From: Symsagittifera roscoffensis
Taxonomy: Eukaryota > Xenacoelomorpha > Acoela > Convolutidae
DNA: 64,000 bases
Direction: 5' to 3'
NCBI RefSeq assembly: GCF_963678635.1
Contig: NC_087066.1
Coordinates: forward strand, 57,492,312 to 57,556,311
The notes beneath the pieces were generated by a model, which saw only the letters and a program-made list of their open reading frames with translations, ran no database searches and was not told where the DNA came from. Of the stretch, positions 20,311-31,430 are shown piece by piece. Made by a program: the position numbers and the translations under genes. Position 1 is the stretch's first letter, and every line of letters starts with the position of its first letter.

Positions 20311-20832
20311 TTCAAGTTTTGTCTGTTTAGTGCGGCACCGAACAGGGAAAGCTCTTTCTTTTGAAACAAGTTCGACTTTTGTAATGCGACTCACTAAAAT
20401 ACAAAACACACATGTTTTCCATTGCTAATACTGTTTTTATTCGTTCGTTTTTGGTTTTAAATCAGTAATATCTGTTCTTGATTGGGTAGTGAGCACACTA
20501 TCTTTTCAATAATTTGATATCATCAGACTGTGCAAGCTTCAAATCTTACAAACAATAATCGACTGTTAAGAATAAATTGTTTATACGCTGTTCTGTGATA
20601 AGATACAAGGATTCTTGGTCACTTTTTAAGTGAAACTTTTGGGAATTTATTGTGATGTTTTCTTGTTATCAGTAGTCAAACAACAAGAACATTGGCAATC
20701 GAATTGAGTGTATAGGCAGTAGGAAGTGATAAATCAAAAAAGAATCTAGACAAGACAAGTCAAAAATGAATATAGACGTCTAAATAAAGTGATAGCTCTA
20801 GAAAATTCGTACCAGAGAAACAGAGAAAGGCA
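20311..20832. other. Leader directly upstream of element G gag
   Basis: No gene is seen. It is AT-rich sequence ending in an A-rich run just before the gag ATG. Confidence 0.5.
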
Positions 20833-23800
20833 ATGAGCGACCCTTTTGTGGAAAGGATCGCACGAGCCCGGACCAACAAAGGGAAGAAAGTTTCAGGCGG
20901 AATGGTTGAAACCAGGAGTCAAAATTCTTCAGAAGGACAAAAGGCAATGTTAGAAGTAGAGGTCCATCCGGACCCTGCCATAGATGAGAATCGGGAGGGA
21001 CATGGACCGGAAGGGAGTGGAAACCGAAAATTGGCGAGTGAATATACTCCGGTAGAAAAAGGCCAAGATTTTGCCACTTCCACCGGGACTATAGACCGAG
21101 AAGGGGTGTCGGAACTGTCCGACATCTCTACTGAAAACGTGGCGACTACAACATCTTGAACAGTCGACACTATGATGCATGGTGTGACGGAGAAACCGGC
21201 AACGTCCTCCTCGTTTTCAGAAAGAAGGAAGAACAATTTGGGAAACTTTTTTCCATTTACTATGGGAACGGGTACAGGCGATGAAGCAGAAACCCAGGAA
21301 GAGGAGGAGAACGATGACGAGCAAGATGACTTCGGATCTCAAATCAGCCTCAATAGTTCGACTCAGTAGAATAATGCATACACCAATAGAGAGACTGGCT
21401 CAATGGACCAATTTGGTGTGGTCAGGACAATAAGAAAGATCACAAATGGATCAAGCCAGTCAGGAGCCTTTGTGAACATGACGAATTTGGAAATGCGGAC
21501 TGGGAATAACAGAAACACAGGCTATGTAACCCACTTGCGGATCCAGAAGTGGATCATGAAGAGACGTCTAGGCAGAGAATCAAGACCGGAGTCTCGACGA
21601 GCACCAAGCTACCTGGAACCGATAGGGTGACACCACCACTTGTGACGCCAATAGTGGACAGCAAAGGAGAACAGAATGAACAGATGTCTTTAAGAATGAG
21701 TGAACTAGAGGGGCAGTCCACGTCGAGAGAGAAAGCCTGCGGGAAGAGATCAACCGCAACAGACAAGAATTTAGCAGAAGCGAAAAACGCTTGAAGGAGA
21801 GGACGGATGAACACTTGGCCAAAAACTTAACGCGAATGGCGAGGGAAGCTGAGCAAAGAGAGTTACGGTTGAGAGACGACATGGAGAAGTTGAGAACTCA
21901 ACAAGAGCAATCTCTTCGGACTTTTCACGCGAAAATAGACGCAATGATCGTGAGGCGAACTCACACTATCATGGATAGATTGGATGTGCTACTAGGAAAC
22001 AAGAGTGGATCGAAGAATGGGGAACCAAACTCAGGAGAACCCGGCAGGGAGCCCAGAGTGAACTTCAATGAAAAACCCAATAGAAGAAAGACATATGTAT
22101 CCACTAGAGGAAGAGGCAGTTCATCCAGCTATGCCACAGGGGACAATAGGCCACGGGCCCAAACATCAGAGGAAGTTCGACTGGCAACAGACCGACCTCA
22201 AACGAATGAACGACGCAAGACGTGACTGGGAGATGTGATTTCATGAACTGTAATCATGTTAATCAAGGAAAAAATCATCCGAGCGATTCGAACAGAAGGG
22301 AAACCCAGAGCCTCTATCAGGGGGCAATGATGCTCAAGCAGGGCATTCAAGTGACGCCACATCAATGGCCACTGCCTTTGAACCTCTGAACAGGTCCTAG
22401 GAAACATTTCTAACGAGGTGATCTAGAACCAGTGAACGCAGTGAAAAGTCCAGAAGGGTTTTAAAGAAACCAAGATGCTATAAAGACGAATCTGATGGAT
22501 GTATTGACACCTGGATAGAGGTAATGAAACTGCATTTTGAAGAAGAGGACCTGACAGAAAGACAAGAATGCAGTGCGCTCACCAGTAACCTGGAAGGGAC
22601 AGCCCTGAACTGCGTGATGGACAAAAATCAGTACCAGCGGGACACTGCTGTGAAAATCTTTGAAATGCTGTTAAATCGTTTTGGCACAGGGGTTCAAGGA
22701 CACCAAGCGATGATGCGCTTCGAGAAACGGAGACAACGTGACGACGAGACGATAGACAAGTTTCTAGACAATTTGGAGACGCTTAGAAGGCGTAGCCAAC
22801 CAGGTGAGTCGAACAGGAGGATTAACCTGGAAGTAGCCTCAAAATTCAGAGATGATGTGAAGATTGATGAACTTCGAACGATGTTAGCGACATTTTACAC
22901 ACCACTTTCAATTATTGCGCCAATACCAGAGGAGTTGAGACTTAAGTCATAAGAATATCTTTTACTGAACCCTCCATCGAGAACTGGCTATTACAAAAAC
23001 AATTGTGGCAGTTTTAACAATTAACCAGCAAACCAAGGTAACAACGTGTACAAGCCAAGGGACGATATGAACAAGAGACGCTCTTGTGCAAATTGCAGTT
23101 CGACGGACCATCATGTGTGAGCATGCCCAACCTACAAACAGGGCATGAAAGCGATAGGCTTTAACCTCGAGGTTGAATATGCGTCAGAGGTCGATCATGA
23201 AGGTTTAGTGAGGAGAGTAATTGTAAAATTTGGCACAAGGTGTTTCTTTTGTAACTTGGAAGGTCATTTTAAATCGGATTGCCAAAAATTTTGGGATGCT
23301 GTGGCAGACATCAAGCATCCAAGGCATGAGGAAGTTTTATCGGGTGTGAAAGCCAGTAAAGCTCGCCTGTTGAGTGAAGTCGAGGCACGCAGAAAAGGGA
23401 AACCGAAGAAACTGGCAACAAAGAAGATGCATGCAGTAACTGAAGAAATCCGTGAACCTGAACCGGTGACGGGGGCAGATGACTTCAATATCGACTATAG
23501 GGCAGCCGCGAGAGATGTTTTAAACAGATTCCAGCAGAAGATGGTGACAAAGGAGATCGAACAAAAGGTGAAGCTCGAACTAGAGAATGAGAAAACTGAG
23601 GAAACGCTGAACTCCTTCGCGGCATCAGAAGTCGAAGAAACGAAAGCACCAAGCAGTTTGAGCATGAAACTAAACGTTGAGCATGGTCTCTGGGCAGACG
23701 TTCAGCATGGTGCCACAAGGAAGCTTAATACAGTCAATAATTTCAGTTGTGGGACATCAAGTGATCAGGAAACTAAGTGAACCCTCAGAGCTCATTATGA

Positions 23801-23954
23801 TGCATTTAGATTCATATGCATATTATCTGTGACAGGTAGAGCCACGCACTGAGTCGAGGGCTGTGTGAGCGTTCTTGACAACGGGTGGGCCTCGAACAGA
23901 GAAACCCGACGGGCGATACGTGGAAGTCTATGCCCCTATCAAGTGATGTTGAAC
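20833..23954 (+). pseudogene. gag: Element G gag (capsid and two zinc knuckles), broken
   Basis: Gag would assemble the particle and bind element RNA. Reading starts at the ATG at 20833 and is acidic and low in structure to 21640. A charged coiled coil follows (21700-21940, REAEQRELRLRDDMEKL). Then comes a capsid-like part (22524-22952, ALTSNLEGTALNCV and HQAMMRFEKRRQRDDET). Two zinc knuckles follow: CANC...H....C (23090-23131), with a TGA inside it, and CFFCNLEGHFKSDC (23250-23291). A long Lys/Glu-rich tail runs to 23780. At least five stops (21157 TGA, 21367 TAG and others) and three frameshifts break it. Past 23780 the frame continues patchily toward the protease (to 23954) and is then cut off by the BEL array. 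At over 900 codons it is long for a Ty3/gypsy Gag. Confidence 0.78.
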
Positions 23955-24442
23955 TGTGCGCGTCAATCTCCACAATTTGTAAAAAATCGTATTTTAAACA
24001 CTTGAATTAGAGAGCAGTTTCTCGGCAAAATTACTCGGGAAATTTCGTAACATTACGATTTTTTTTAACATACTTTATCATTGCTAACATCGGCCATAAA
24101 CATGTGAATGACTAGAAGCAAGCTGCTAAATTGCCAGTATTTGTTCTTGAGACAAATTGCTCTTTTTGCCGGTCAGCCTTAAACAAGGCTGAACCAAATT
24201 AGAGCGAGAAGACGGTTAAAATAGATTTTTTTGGGGGGGGGGGGGGTTCGACCCTGGTTACCGAGCGTCCCATCGAGTTCGGAGCATGTTTGAGTTCTAA
24301 AAAAGAAATGACCCGGGATTTGAACCGGCGCCGAACCTGCCGGGACGCACCCTGTATGCGCTGGGTTACTGTTCCTATATGCAATGATATTTTGGTTCAT
24401 TTCCTATGCTGCATTTAAACTCGTTACATTTGCGCTGCTACA
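23955..24442 (-). repeat. BEL LTR 1 (3' LTR of the full-length copy)
   Basis: On the - strand it begins TGTAGCAGC and ends GCGCACA, the TGT...ACA form common in BEL elements. It has a run of about 15 G on the + strand (near 24232-24246). On the - strand it also holds a tRNA-like stretch with a D-arm-like ACCC...GGGT and a B box GGTTCAAATCC (24310-24385), of which the other LTRs have lost part. Confidence 0.88.
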
Positions 24443-25595
24443 TCCTCCACCCCCAAAGAAGGAAGGACGGGAGCGAGCGTTACGGTCGGGCGGGTCAGTT
24501 CGCTCGTAACGGTCTTTATGTCGGCGGATCTCGCGCATCCGTCCTTGCCATAGTGCAGTCTTAGGATACGTGCGAGTGGATAATGTCCACGTGGAGTGTG
24601 AGGCTCTATGACCCAAACCAAGTCGCCGGCTTTCAACTTAATGTCTCACTGGTTGTGCCTCTTGGCCCTCCTATTGAGGGAAGGAACGTTTACCACATCC
24701 ACCGTGTCCATATTGCGTTACCGTATGATTGCGCTCTGGCGAACCGCTTCTTATGGGCGAAGTTTTATTTGCAACTTAGCGACGGAAAACTCGCTACGTA
24801 TAAAATGATTAGGAGTCAACGCCTCTAGATCTAGGGATTGGAACTAACGGCTGTTATCGGTCTAGCGTTAAGTGACTGCTCAACAAGGCACAGCGCGGTT
24901 CTTAGAACCTTCTCAGTTACTCTTCTGTTGCCGAAGATGTCATTCAAAACACACTTGACACTCCGAACTAATCGCCCCCAGGAGCACCATGGTGCGGTGC
25001 ACTGGGTAGATTGAATTTCCACTTGATCCCCTTCTGGACAAAAACAGCCGTTGTCGTGCCGTTGTCGGACATGATGGTAGTTGGAGTACCGTGACGTGCA
25101 ATAAACCCAAAGTAGTCCAAAGTAGTCGACACCTGTGATAGAGAAAGGAGGTTGTTTGTAACTCAGCCTTTCAATAGGCAGATCAGACATTATATGAGTT
25201 ACGGTTTGCGCTTTGCATTTTCGGCACGCAACGCATGTGTTTTCAATGTTTCGCAGCAACCATCGCAAACTTAACACAACGTATTTCAAATTAACCGCCG
25301 CACGCATGTAATCCAAGCCTTTATGCAAGTTCCTAGCGTACAAGTGTCTAACCAATAACAGAACAATCGCGTGACGTGCATCAAGCATAATCGGATGCTC
25401 GCTATCGAAATCGGAATTAACCAAGCGGCTGATGCGCCCAGTCGAGGGAAGGATGCCAGCTGGTCCAATGAACGGCAAAAACTTGGCGATCCGACTATTC
25501 CTCGTGATAATTTTACCAGAGCTTAGTAGTTTTAGCTCGCTAGGGAAGGTCTCACCCCGGGACAAGTAAATGAGCTTCTGTTCAGCATTGTCCAT
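24424..25595 (-). pseudogene. BEL integrase and C-terminal DUF5641 domain, broken
   Basis: In coding order there is a zinc-binding H...H...CVACRKC region near 25230-25370, then the catalytic core entry ITGVDYFG (near 25110). A large piece of the core is missing here, because sequence from the far part (SDNG-type and HHG-type phrases in other frames) follows at once. WGRLVRSVKCVL comes next, then the C-terminal DUF5641 phrase GDLVWVIEPHTPRGHYPL (near 24580-24630). The frame ends inside the LTR, as is usual for BEL. The loss in the core and several frameshifts mean this integrase cannot work. Confidence 0.85.
24443..24459 (-). promoter_or_regulatory. BEL polypurine tract
   Basis: On the - strand this ends GGGGGTGGAGGA, directly before the LTR start TGTAGC. 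It lies inside the DUF5641 coding end. Confidence 0.8.
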
Positions 25596-25788
25596 TTTAC
25601 ACAGGTCGGTAATTTCTAAAACACTCGTTCGGAAATGTTTATGGGATGGCAGTCATCTTAACAAAAATGCTACTGTGCGTTTGTATTTTACAATTGAATT
25701 GAACCTCTCCCATTTTCCGAATGGAAAAGTTTTTTTTGTCAATACATCGACGACGAAATTTGACAAAATTTCCAGACAAATGTCGATA

Positions 25789-27368
25789 TCACTTGAAGTT
25801 CTTTTGTCTTTTTTCATCAATAACCCTTGAATTGGGCTTGAACGGCCAATCAGTGGTCCTCAGTATACTAGGGCCATCAATGGAGCTGCTTTCCTTGAGG
25901 GCTTCCGAAGAAATCCCTCGTGTACCGGTATCAGCTGGGTTATCACCGCTAAGTATGTGATGGCACTGATCAGTGGTGGTAGACTCCAGAATCTCACCAC
26001 TGCGATCACCAACAAAAACGGGTAGTTTCTTACAGGAGTTGAGCCACTGAAGATAAGTGGTACTATCTGTGCAGATGAAAATATCCGCAACTTTGAAAGT
26101 AAGACCTTTCAAAATTTCTTCTTTTAAACGAGTTCCAAGAAGGGCCGCTGGAAGCTCTAACTTTGGAATAGATAGCGCTTTCTTAGACGCAACGCGGGCC
26201 TTGCCAAACACAAAGGCTAATTCGGTCTGACGCGAACTAGCAAGTCGCGCACGAAGGAAAGCGATGGCACAGAAAACATGCTGCGAACTATCACCGAACA
26301 TGTGAAGTTCTATTTGGTCGAAAGGCTTAGTGAAACAGCTACGAGGTATTGTCAGAGAACCCAACAAATGAAGACCTGAGTGCCACTCAAGGAACTGCTT
26401 TTTGATTTCCTCTGGGAGATCATCGCCCATGTTTGACCGCTGGTTCGCCAGATATCTTTTAATAGAACGCGAGCCTTCACGGTATACGGGGCCACTAATC
26501 CAATTGGATCAAAAACAGAGGAAACAAAATTCAACACAGTACGCTGGGTGATTGCTTTGTCTAGTGGGCGATCAACCCCTCTACTAACGACTAAGGTATC
26601 TTTTACGTGATCCCACTTAAGACAGAGAACATGCGACGACTGGTCTGGACTCCTACAAATATCTTTAACAGAGGAATTAGACTAGCGATTGTCCAGATCA
26701 AGAGCGTTTGTTGCATTGGGCACGTTCCTGACAAGTTTTGTCAAATGAAACCAATAGCAAGGCTATATCCCTACCTAATTTCAAGGCGTCATCCCTGTTT
26801 TGAAAAGAATCCAGATAATCATCCATATAAAACTTCAGGACAACAGCCGAAGCAGCTTCAGGGTACTCAGCTTGATGATCCGCTTCAGTCTTGTGCAAAG
26901 CCAAATTCTCACAAGTCGGCTAGTCACGAGCACTAAAACTGTGACGCGTGTATTGGTGAACCACCCTTGTTGTAAGGTCGTCCTGCCACAAAAAGTGAAG
27001 AGAAGGTGGATCTACTTCACAGACTCCAACCTGTAAAAACTCCCTTCAATGTCAGCTGAAACGGCGTATTTATGCTGACGGAACCTTAAAAGTACAAAAA
27101 TGAGGTTTTGAAGGAGATTCGGGCCAACTAACAGAGATTTGTTCATGGAAGCGCCATGACACTTCGATGCACCATTGAGGACTCGGCGCACCTTACCGGG
27201 TTTATTCGAGTTCAACACCGGGTGATGCGGGAGATAGCATTCACGATCGCCTCGAGATTTGGGATCGCGTGCCTTAACGGTTATGACATATCCTTTTTGT
27301 ATATCATTTTTAATTGTTTCGGCGTATTTCTCACGGAGCGACAGATCCTTATCTAGCCTCCTTTCCAA
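25789..27368 (-). pseudogene. BEL reverse transcriptase and RNase H, broken
   Basis: The RT fingers and palm are readable at 27012-27368 (YLPHHPVLNSNKPGKVRRV, then KYAVSADIEGSF). The catalytic box YMDDYLDS has its YMDD at 26818-26829. The linker SSVFDPIGLVAPYTVKAR is near 26480-26535. RNase H covers 25789-26430 (LHMFGDSSQHVFCAIA, KLELPAALLG, CTDSTTYLQWL, DNPADTGTRG). These are the standard BEL/Pao blocks in the right order. Three or more frameshifts separate them. The domain would copy element RNA into DNA, but this copy is inactive. Confidence 0.9.
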
Positions 27369-27382
27369 AGACTTTAATTGAG

Positions 27383-28043
27383 CTAAGGAGAAAAATAGTT
27401 GTTGGGTAAAGTACTTTCCTTATCGTTCCAAAGCATTGGTACAATGTACCTCTCACCATCGTGAAAGGTGCCATTTTTCAAAACGGACAAAGCGTGTTTG
27501 TCGGCGGCGGAACGGGCATCTACTTGCTTGAAGGCTCCATACGACTCCAACTCAAACCAAGTTTTAATTTGGTCCGCAAGAGACATGTCTTTGACAACAC
27601 AGATAAAGCAAGACGAATTCGACTTAAAGGACGGCGGTAACGGACCACTAAGACCCAACCTAACAGAAGGCGTACGGCGCACGGTGATATAGAGTCCTCC
27701 CCCAGAAGGTACTCAACGGGTCCTATTGCATGGTAAAAATCCTGTTCAAAAATTATTACGACTTCGTCATACTTATATTGTATAGGTCTTATTAGAGCCA
27801 ACTGCGGGTACTTTCCTGTAATTCAGGAATACGTTTGCTACCCGATCCAATGCGAATATGGTCCTTAACATAAGCTCGAAATATTATTCGTTTCGGCGGA
27901 AACTGAAAATTTACTTGATGAGTTTTTATCAAGCTCGTGGAATTGAATACGGAATTGCCAACCAAATGGAGACGTTTTACGAGATCGGCGGACACCCATG
28001 AGTGCGTGGAACCACTATCGCAAAGAACTAGGGCATTAGTCAT
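27383..28043 (-). pseudogene. BEL aspartyl protease region, broken
   Basis: The active-site phrase is LVLCDSGSTHSWVS (near 28000-28040), where DSG replaces the commoner DTG, as in many BEL proteases. The downstream part holds the EVVIIFEQDFYHAIGP and AVRLLLGWVL blocks typical of the end of the BEL protease. The two parts are in different frames. Confidence 0.82.
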
Positions 28044-29926
28044 CGTCGCATCTGAAGAAACGGCAAGTAATGCAACTCGTAGGAGGCCTTTAGTTGACTC
28101 CTGGCTATGAATTTTGCCGACGGCAGCGTTAGTCGATACATATTCAGTGTTTGCATTACTGACGCATGGGAACTTTTAGTATCTTTAGGAGGAAAAATCT
28201 TTTCAGCTCCATGTAAGAGCACATTGTGCGTGCTTTCACAATCTGGCTTGGGGCTTTTTCTGGCCTTGCTACAATTACGAATACTGTGATTGCTCTGTAA
28301 ACACGCAAAGCAAAGTTTTTGTTCGGCTACATGCTTCGCTCGCTGCGTAGCGTTTTTCTCTTTGAATACGGCGCAACTCCAAAGAGCGTGTTGACCTTTA
28401 CATACAGAACATGCAGGAATCTTTGGTTTTTCCTTAGTCTTATCACTTACCATTGCGTTGTTAGCAAACACTTTCGTACCTACTTTTTGCTTCACTGGTT
28501 CTTCAGACTTACCCCTAGAATTAATTGTTTTTAGCCTCTTATGACCCTCCGCTTTTTCTTTAGGCCATTCGTTGAAATCTAGCAGAGTTGTTCGATGCCA
28601 TTGGCTTCTTACAATTTGAATTGACCATGCCTCCTTAAGGTTTGGAGAAAGCCTGCTCACAGCTTGATTCAGTAAGTTCACACTTTTCAGGTCGTCGTCA
28701 AAAGATAGAGACTTGAATACGGCAACAAGTCCAGAAATTGTAGAGGAAAAGCCAATTACATTTTCCGAGTTATGCATTTTCAGCGGCGGAAAATTACTCA
28801 ATTTATCCAAATGAGCCGCCACTACAGCGTGCGGCTGCCCGAATTTTATTTGAAGAGTTGCAAATGCGTCTGTACATAGTACTCCGTTATAGCTATACTC
28901 GGCGATTGCTGATTTTTCTTCACCCACTACGAGCGTTTTCAGATAGGTAAGCTTTTCATCGTCACTGAGTATGGCTGAATCGACCACCGATATGAACTGT
29001 CCTAACCACGCATGCCAAATAAGTGGACTTCTATCGAACTGTGTCAGCTTCCACTCAGGGAGATGATCTTTTCGGCTTTGCACGAGTATATTAACCAACT
29101 CTCGTGTCAAAAGTGGACGCTCGACGTCAGCACCAGGTGCATTACCGGGAGTTGGCGCTGGGTAACTTGGAGGATTACCGTGATAATCAGAAACGAATGG
29201 TTGATTAGCCTGTGAAAAATTTTCAGGCTTCGCAACGAACACAGTCCGTCCACTTGTGTAAGGAACAAAATTATTCGGAGGAACAATCGGAGTTACTGCG
29301 GAAAAAACAGTTGTCGCTGGAACCTTGTGTTGTTGAGCTGACACTAATTAGGCAGCAATAGCTGGTCTCAACGAATTGCTATAAAGATTATAGTGGTCAC
29401 TTGAAAAGTTATAACTACTAGTGGATACACCCATATGTTGTTGTGATGGGATTACAGGTGCTTGGTAGCCAGCTACTACTGTCCTGTAGTTTGATGATTT
29501 AAAAAAAACCTGATTAATTTCTGTTGATTCAGGAACGAACGGTGGTACACCAGAAGGAACGTCTGGAGATGTTTTCGGAGCAAAATAGATTTCAGAAGTT
29601 ACCGGGACTACTGACCCTATGTTTGGATTACCTAGCACTGGATGAGTGGACAAAAAAATGTGTTGAGGCAAATTATTAGAAACAGGTTGAATGACCTGCT
29701 GTAACCCTACTGGATTGTTGACGGAAATCTGCGATTGGACCAAATTCGACAAATTATGTCGTTGTCCGTGAAAGTGGTTACTGAAACACAATCCGGGATC
29801 CCTAGAAGCTACCTGGCCAGTATTCACTCCTGTAAAACTTGATGAGACCATGAAATTTGTTGATGCAGGATAACTTTTCTCAGGAGCTGTCGAACGGGCT
29901 GATTGTGGTCGACAGATTTGACCCAT
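28044..29926 (-). pseudogene. gag: BEL gag with one in-frame stop
   Basis: The frame starts at the ATG at 29924-29926 with a Pro/Ser/Gln-rich N-terminus. It is stopped by TAA near 29348, where the sister copies have a sense codon. It continues through the BEL capsid domain (LTQFDRSPLIWHAWLGQF and KLSNFPPLKMHNSENVIGF). It ends with two zinc knuckles, CSVCKGQHALWSC and CFACLQSNHSIRNC. About 625 codons. The protease follows by frame overlap near 28040. Apart from the one stop the frame is well kept. Confidence 0.88.
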
Positions 29927-29980
29927 CGTACGATCATTTTTGTTTATTGTTAGTTGTGGAGAGATTTGAGGTAAACCACT

Positions 29981-30727
29981 TCACTCAGCATTCTCGCTGA
30001 TTTCCGACAACTCATCTTCTAACTCAAGCCTTTTCAACTCATTTTCTGCCAATTTTTTCCTGTGGTCTTCAGCCAGTTCTTCCAACTCTAAACTGCTTTG
30101 TTGTTCTAAAAAATATTGTTTCATCTTGTTTTGCTGCTCTTTCAGCCTTAATGACACTTTTGCCTGCCTCTCAAGCTCCTCTTGTTGTTTCTTTAAAAGG
30201 ATTAAATCGCGCTTTTTCTCAGAAGGTGTTTTCGACGGAGCGGCGGTATAACGACTACATTTCTGACAACCCGATTGCTGATGTCGGCTACTTCGATGTG
30301 ACAACTTAGAGCGGGTATCTGTTTTATGCGATTGTGGTTTTTCACTTTTTCCGGAATGGTGAGAAATTTTTGAGCTGCTATATATGTTGTCCGGCTCTGT
30401 TACTGCCTCAAAACTTGTTTTATATATGATAGCTTCCTGCAAAACTGTATCGTTGCTTTTCGTCAACTTATGAAGCCACATATCTTGTGCCGGTATCAAC
30501 TCATTGGGGTTGGCACTTTCTGAAGCCATATCAATCAACTCATTATTTAATTCGACCGCTTGTTCTATGTAGTTCCTACATTTTTCAATATATGTATCAT
30601 TTTTTGAGCTACGACTCTGACTCTCTATGTACTCCAAAATAATTTCGTGGCATTTATAAAGTTCGTTTTCTAGATTGCTACGTTTTTCAAACCACTTCTT
30701 AATTTTCTTCTGAAATATAACTTCCAT
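29981..30727 (-). CDS. BEL accessory ORF, coiled-coil protein of 248 residues
   Basis: This intact frame starts at the ATG at 30725-30727 and lies between the leader and gag. The first 60 residues (MEVIFQKKIKKWFEK...) and the last 80 (QEELERQAKVSLRLKEQQ, then EELAEDHRKKLAENELKRL) are strongly charged, heptad-like helices. The middle is Ser/His/Lys-rich. It is repeated in all array copies (34614-35360 intact; 39313-39957 and 43428-44174 broken), so it is a regular part of this BEL family. It may be a separate protein or an N-terminal Gag extension, since its stop lies only about 55 bases before the gag ATG. No known domain is recognised. Confidence 0.7.
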   Translation of the reverse strand: MEVIFQKKIKKWFEKRSNLENELYKCHEIILEYIESQSRSSKNDTYIEKCRNYIEQAVELNNELIDMASESANPNELIPAQDMWLHKLTKSNDTVLQEAIIYKTSFEAVTEPDNIYSSSKISHHSGKSEKPQSHKTDTRSKLSHRSSRHQQSGCQKCSRYTAAPSKTPSEKKRDLILLKKQQEELERQAKVSLRLKEQQNKMKQYFLEQQSSLELEELAEDHRKKLAENELKRLELEDELSEISENAE

Positions 30728-30800
30728 GCTTAAAAAATTCTGAAGAAAATTGACTCACAGAAAATGCTTTATTTTTAGTCAAATCAATCCATCAATAACT

Positions 30801-31430
30801 TTAAAACGTCAATAACTTACAAGGGCGAGTAACTGGAAGATTTAACGCTTTAAGTCTATTGTGAATCGCCCTACGCTTTTTAGGCGACAAACGGTTCCGT
30901 TTCTTCTTAGCTTTCAGTGTACTTAGGTCAGCACTGTATCGTCTAAGTAACAACAGGGTCTTCAACTCAATGGAAGGGGGCTGGTGCAGCTTTTTATAAT
31001 TTTCGATAAGTATTTGTTCTTTGGCCTTTCGCTTTGAGATAAAATCTTCAACTATGTTACTTGTCTAGAGAATACTTGTCTTTGTCAACTCTTTTTCTTT
31101 ATTGTCCGTACCGTTGCGGCGACAGTATACACTAGCCTTAATATTTTCCTTGTATCTCAAAAGAAGGCTCTTAAGTTGGTCAGTACGGTTGTTGTTACTG
31201 CGGTGCTTACTAATGGCGTTGTTTATGGCGTCGTGCCAAATAACTAGATTTTTCTAATTCGACAAAAAATGATGCAGATAGTATCGGATGGTTTTCTGCG
31301 ACTCCCTTGCGTTAAAGTTAAAGCTTAAACCGGGTTTTGTGAAACATGTCTCGTTCACGCGCTTCTGAGACGGTGCGGATTGTTTACGGAGCGCGTGGTC
31401 TATAGAACTGGCCCCGAGTATGAACACCAT
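30801..31430 (-). pseudogene. BEL upstream ORF of about 200 residues, starts VFxLGASS
   Basis: This frame sits upstream of the coiled-coil ORF and is present in all four units (30801-31430, 35434-36063, 40031-40665, 44248-44886). It starts at an ATG with a hydrophobic strand then GASSxDHAL. A central phrase reads LVIWHDAINNAISKH, and the basic C-terminal half includes KKKRNRLSPKKRRAIHNRL. The GxS start and the W-x-x-x-x-N-N phrase recall blocks I and III of SGNH/GDSL hydrolases, but this is weak. A frameshift between the halves is common to the copies, and copies 1 and 2 also have a TAG after LHHFLSN. Function is unknown. Confidence 0.5.

Noticed and set aside
19881-20430. Several overlapping frames of 60-150 codons on both strands
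   Set aside because: They are translations of the CCGG minisatellite, where a unit length close to a multiple of 3 keeps frames open on both strands.
24232-24246. Poly-G run as telomeric or CRISPR-type repeat
   Set aside because: It is a homopolymer at a fixed LTR position. No spaced direct repeats exist in the window.
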